A DNA stretch of 14,562 nt, from positions 1 to 14,562 of the forward strand of contig DNPP01000025.1 of assembly GCA_003501365.1 (NCBI GenBank), in the 5' to 3' direction. Of this stretch, positions 13,646 through 14,562 are shown piece by piece. Numbering within the stretch: position 1 is the first letter of the stretch; each line of letters opens with the position of its first letter. Made by a program: the position numbers and the translations under genes. The notes under the pieces were generated by a model. That model had not been told where the DNA came from. It did not search any database and saw only the letters and a program-made list of their open reading frames with translations. This stretch comes from Bacillota bacterium (GTDB lineage: Bacteria; Bacillota; UBA4882; UBA8346).

Positions 13646-14562
13646 ATGTCTAGAATCCGTTTGACTATGGCTTGTTGGAATTATGATCGCACAAGGGCGT
13701 TAATGGAAGGGAGAATTCAGCCGGATGGGGTTGATTTGACCTATCTTAATTTTCCGGTGGAAGAGACTTTTTTCAGAATGTTGCGGCATAAAGAATTTGA
13801 TATGGCAGAAATGTCGTTGTCCTCGTATGTAGTAACTTTGTTTAAAGAAGAACGGCCCTTTATTGCTATCCCAATATTCCCCTCCAGGTTTTTCCGCCAT
13901 TCGTGCATTTACATCAATTCTTCCAGTGGGATAAAATCCCCAAAAGATCTCATTGGGAAACGTGTTGGCACACCGGAATACCAGATGACCGCACCCGTAT
14001 GGATCCGTGGTATTTTACAAGATGAATATAATGTACCTGTGACAAGTGTAAAATACTTCACCGGCGGAGAAGAAGAACCCAACAGGCCTGAGAAGCTAAA
14101 ATTGGATTTACCTCCGGAAATTAGCTTGCAACCCATCGGCCCGACTCAAACCCTATCCAGAATGCTTGAGGAGGGCGAAATCGATGCATTGTATACCGCC
14201 CGGATGCCATCCACCTATAAAAGCGGTACCCATGTGAAAAGGTTATTCGAAAATTATCCCCAAGTTGAACAAGAATATTATAAAAAAACGCATATATTCC
14301 CGATTATGCATACGGTTGTAATCCGCCGTGATATTTATAAACAGTATCCTTGGGTTGCGCAATCCATGTATAAGGCATTAGTTGCATCCCAGCAGGAAAC
14401 TTACAAAGACCTCTATGAAACCGCCGCGCTTAAATGCATGCTCCCATGGACCATCAATTATGTTGATGAAACGCGGAAGATTATGGGAGATGACTACTGG
14501 CCTTACGGGTTTGACAAAAATAAGGATGTTTTGAATACCTTCCTGCGTTATTCGTATGAACA
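13646..14562 (+). CDS. 4,5-dihydroxyphthalate decarboxylase-like protein (Pht5 family), 3' end outside window
   Basis: The frame is open from an ATG at 13646 to the window edge, giving about 305 residues without a stop. The ribosome-binding site is excellent (AAGGAGG, 13632-13638, 7 bases before the ATG). The sequence reads like Pht5-type 4,5-dihydroxyphthalate decarboxylase, which has a periplasmic-binding-protein type 2 fold and yields protocatechuate. Typical stretches are LTMACWNYDRT (6-16), VEETFFRMLRHKEFD, EMSLSSY, PSRFFRHSCIY, YQMTAPVWIRGILQDEY, GGEEEP and the GEIDALYTAR segment. There is no signal peptide, which favours a cytoplasmic enzyme over a transporter binding protein. Relatives are about 330 residues, so roughly 25 are missing. 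It is preceded by a MerR-type promoter. The substrate could be another aromatic or unsaturated dicarboxylate. Confidence 0.85.
   Translation, partial: MSRIRLTMACWNYDRTRALMEGRIQPDGVDLTYLNFPVEETFFRMLRHKEFDMAEMSLSSYVVTLFKEERPFIAIPIFPSRFFRHSCIYINSSSGIKSPKDLIGKRVGTPEYQMTAPVWIRGILQDEYNVPVTSVKYFTGGEEEPNRPEKLKLDLPPEISLQPIGPTQTLSRMLEEGEIDALYTARMPSTYKSGTHVKRLFENYPQVEQEYYKKTHIFPIMHTVVIRRDIYKQYPWVAQSMYKALVASQQETYKDLYETAALKCMLPWTINYVDETRKIMGDDYWPYGFDKNKDVLNTFLRYSYE

Noticed and set aside
13700..14136. Two minus-strand open frames of 66 and 75 codons
   Set aside because: They lie antisense to the well-supported decarboxylase-like gene and resemble nothing known.
1..14562. Search for tRNA, rRNA, CRISPR arrays, insertion-sequence ends or phage genes
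   Set aside because: No cloverleaf with CCA context, no regularly spaced repeats, no transposase or integrase motifs were seen. This was done by eye, so very degenerate elements could be missed.

Overview
The window looks like Bacillota (Firmicute) DNA of moderate G+C, probably from an anaerobic clostridial-type lineage. Strong purine-rich ribosome-binding sites, frequent GTG and TTG starts, compact operons and a two-component/LysR/MerR regulator mix support this. An exported Spy/CpxP-like protein hints at a lineage with an outer membrane, but that is only an inference. No mobile element, tRNA, rRNA or CRISPR array was seen.

Layout. (1) Positions 1-3305, plus strand: the end of a pentose-oligosaccharide uptake and degradation operon. 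It holds two CUT1-type ABC sugar permeases (the first cut by the window edge) and a GH43 beta-xylosidase/arabinofuranosidase. (2) Positions 3302-6095: a Cpx-like envelope-sensing module. A histidine kinase and an OmpR-type regulator (minus strand, overlapping) are divergent from a small exported protein with two LTxxQ motifs. The intergenic region carries a direct repeat with an 11-bp period, as expected for an OmpR-family operator. The kinase and xylosidase stop codons overlap tail to tail. (3) Positions 6114-7533: a hairpin terminator, then an Nramp manganese/iron transporter (mntH) on the minus strand, with a perfect dyad over its -10 box. (4) Positions 7647-12283: a LysR regulator divergent from a tight five-gene operon. 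The operon encodes a GNAT-like small protein, a DJ-1/PfpI protein, a SAM methyltransferase with a Cys-rich tail, a second DJ-1/PfpI protein and a YjeH-like amino-acid exporter. A TATCG/CGATA operator array lies between them. (5) Positions 12307-14562: an AT-rich MerR/GyrI-like regulator (minus), a 517-bp AT-rich intergenic region with a 19-bp-spacer promoter typical of MerR targets, and a gene resembling 4,5-dihydroxyphthalate decarboxylase that runs off the right edge.

How the parts work together. Region 1 imports and hydrolyses xylo- or arabino-oligosaccharides. Region 2 senses envelope stress. Region 3 imports Mn(II) under metal control. Region 4 is the best candidate for an undescribed system: a LysR-controlled set of cysteine-nucleophile enzymes, a methyltransferase and an exporter, suggestive of modifying and expelling a reactive or toxic small molecule. 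Region 5 is probably a ligand-induced MerR switch controlling an aromatic-acid decarboxylase-like gene.
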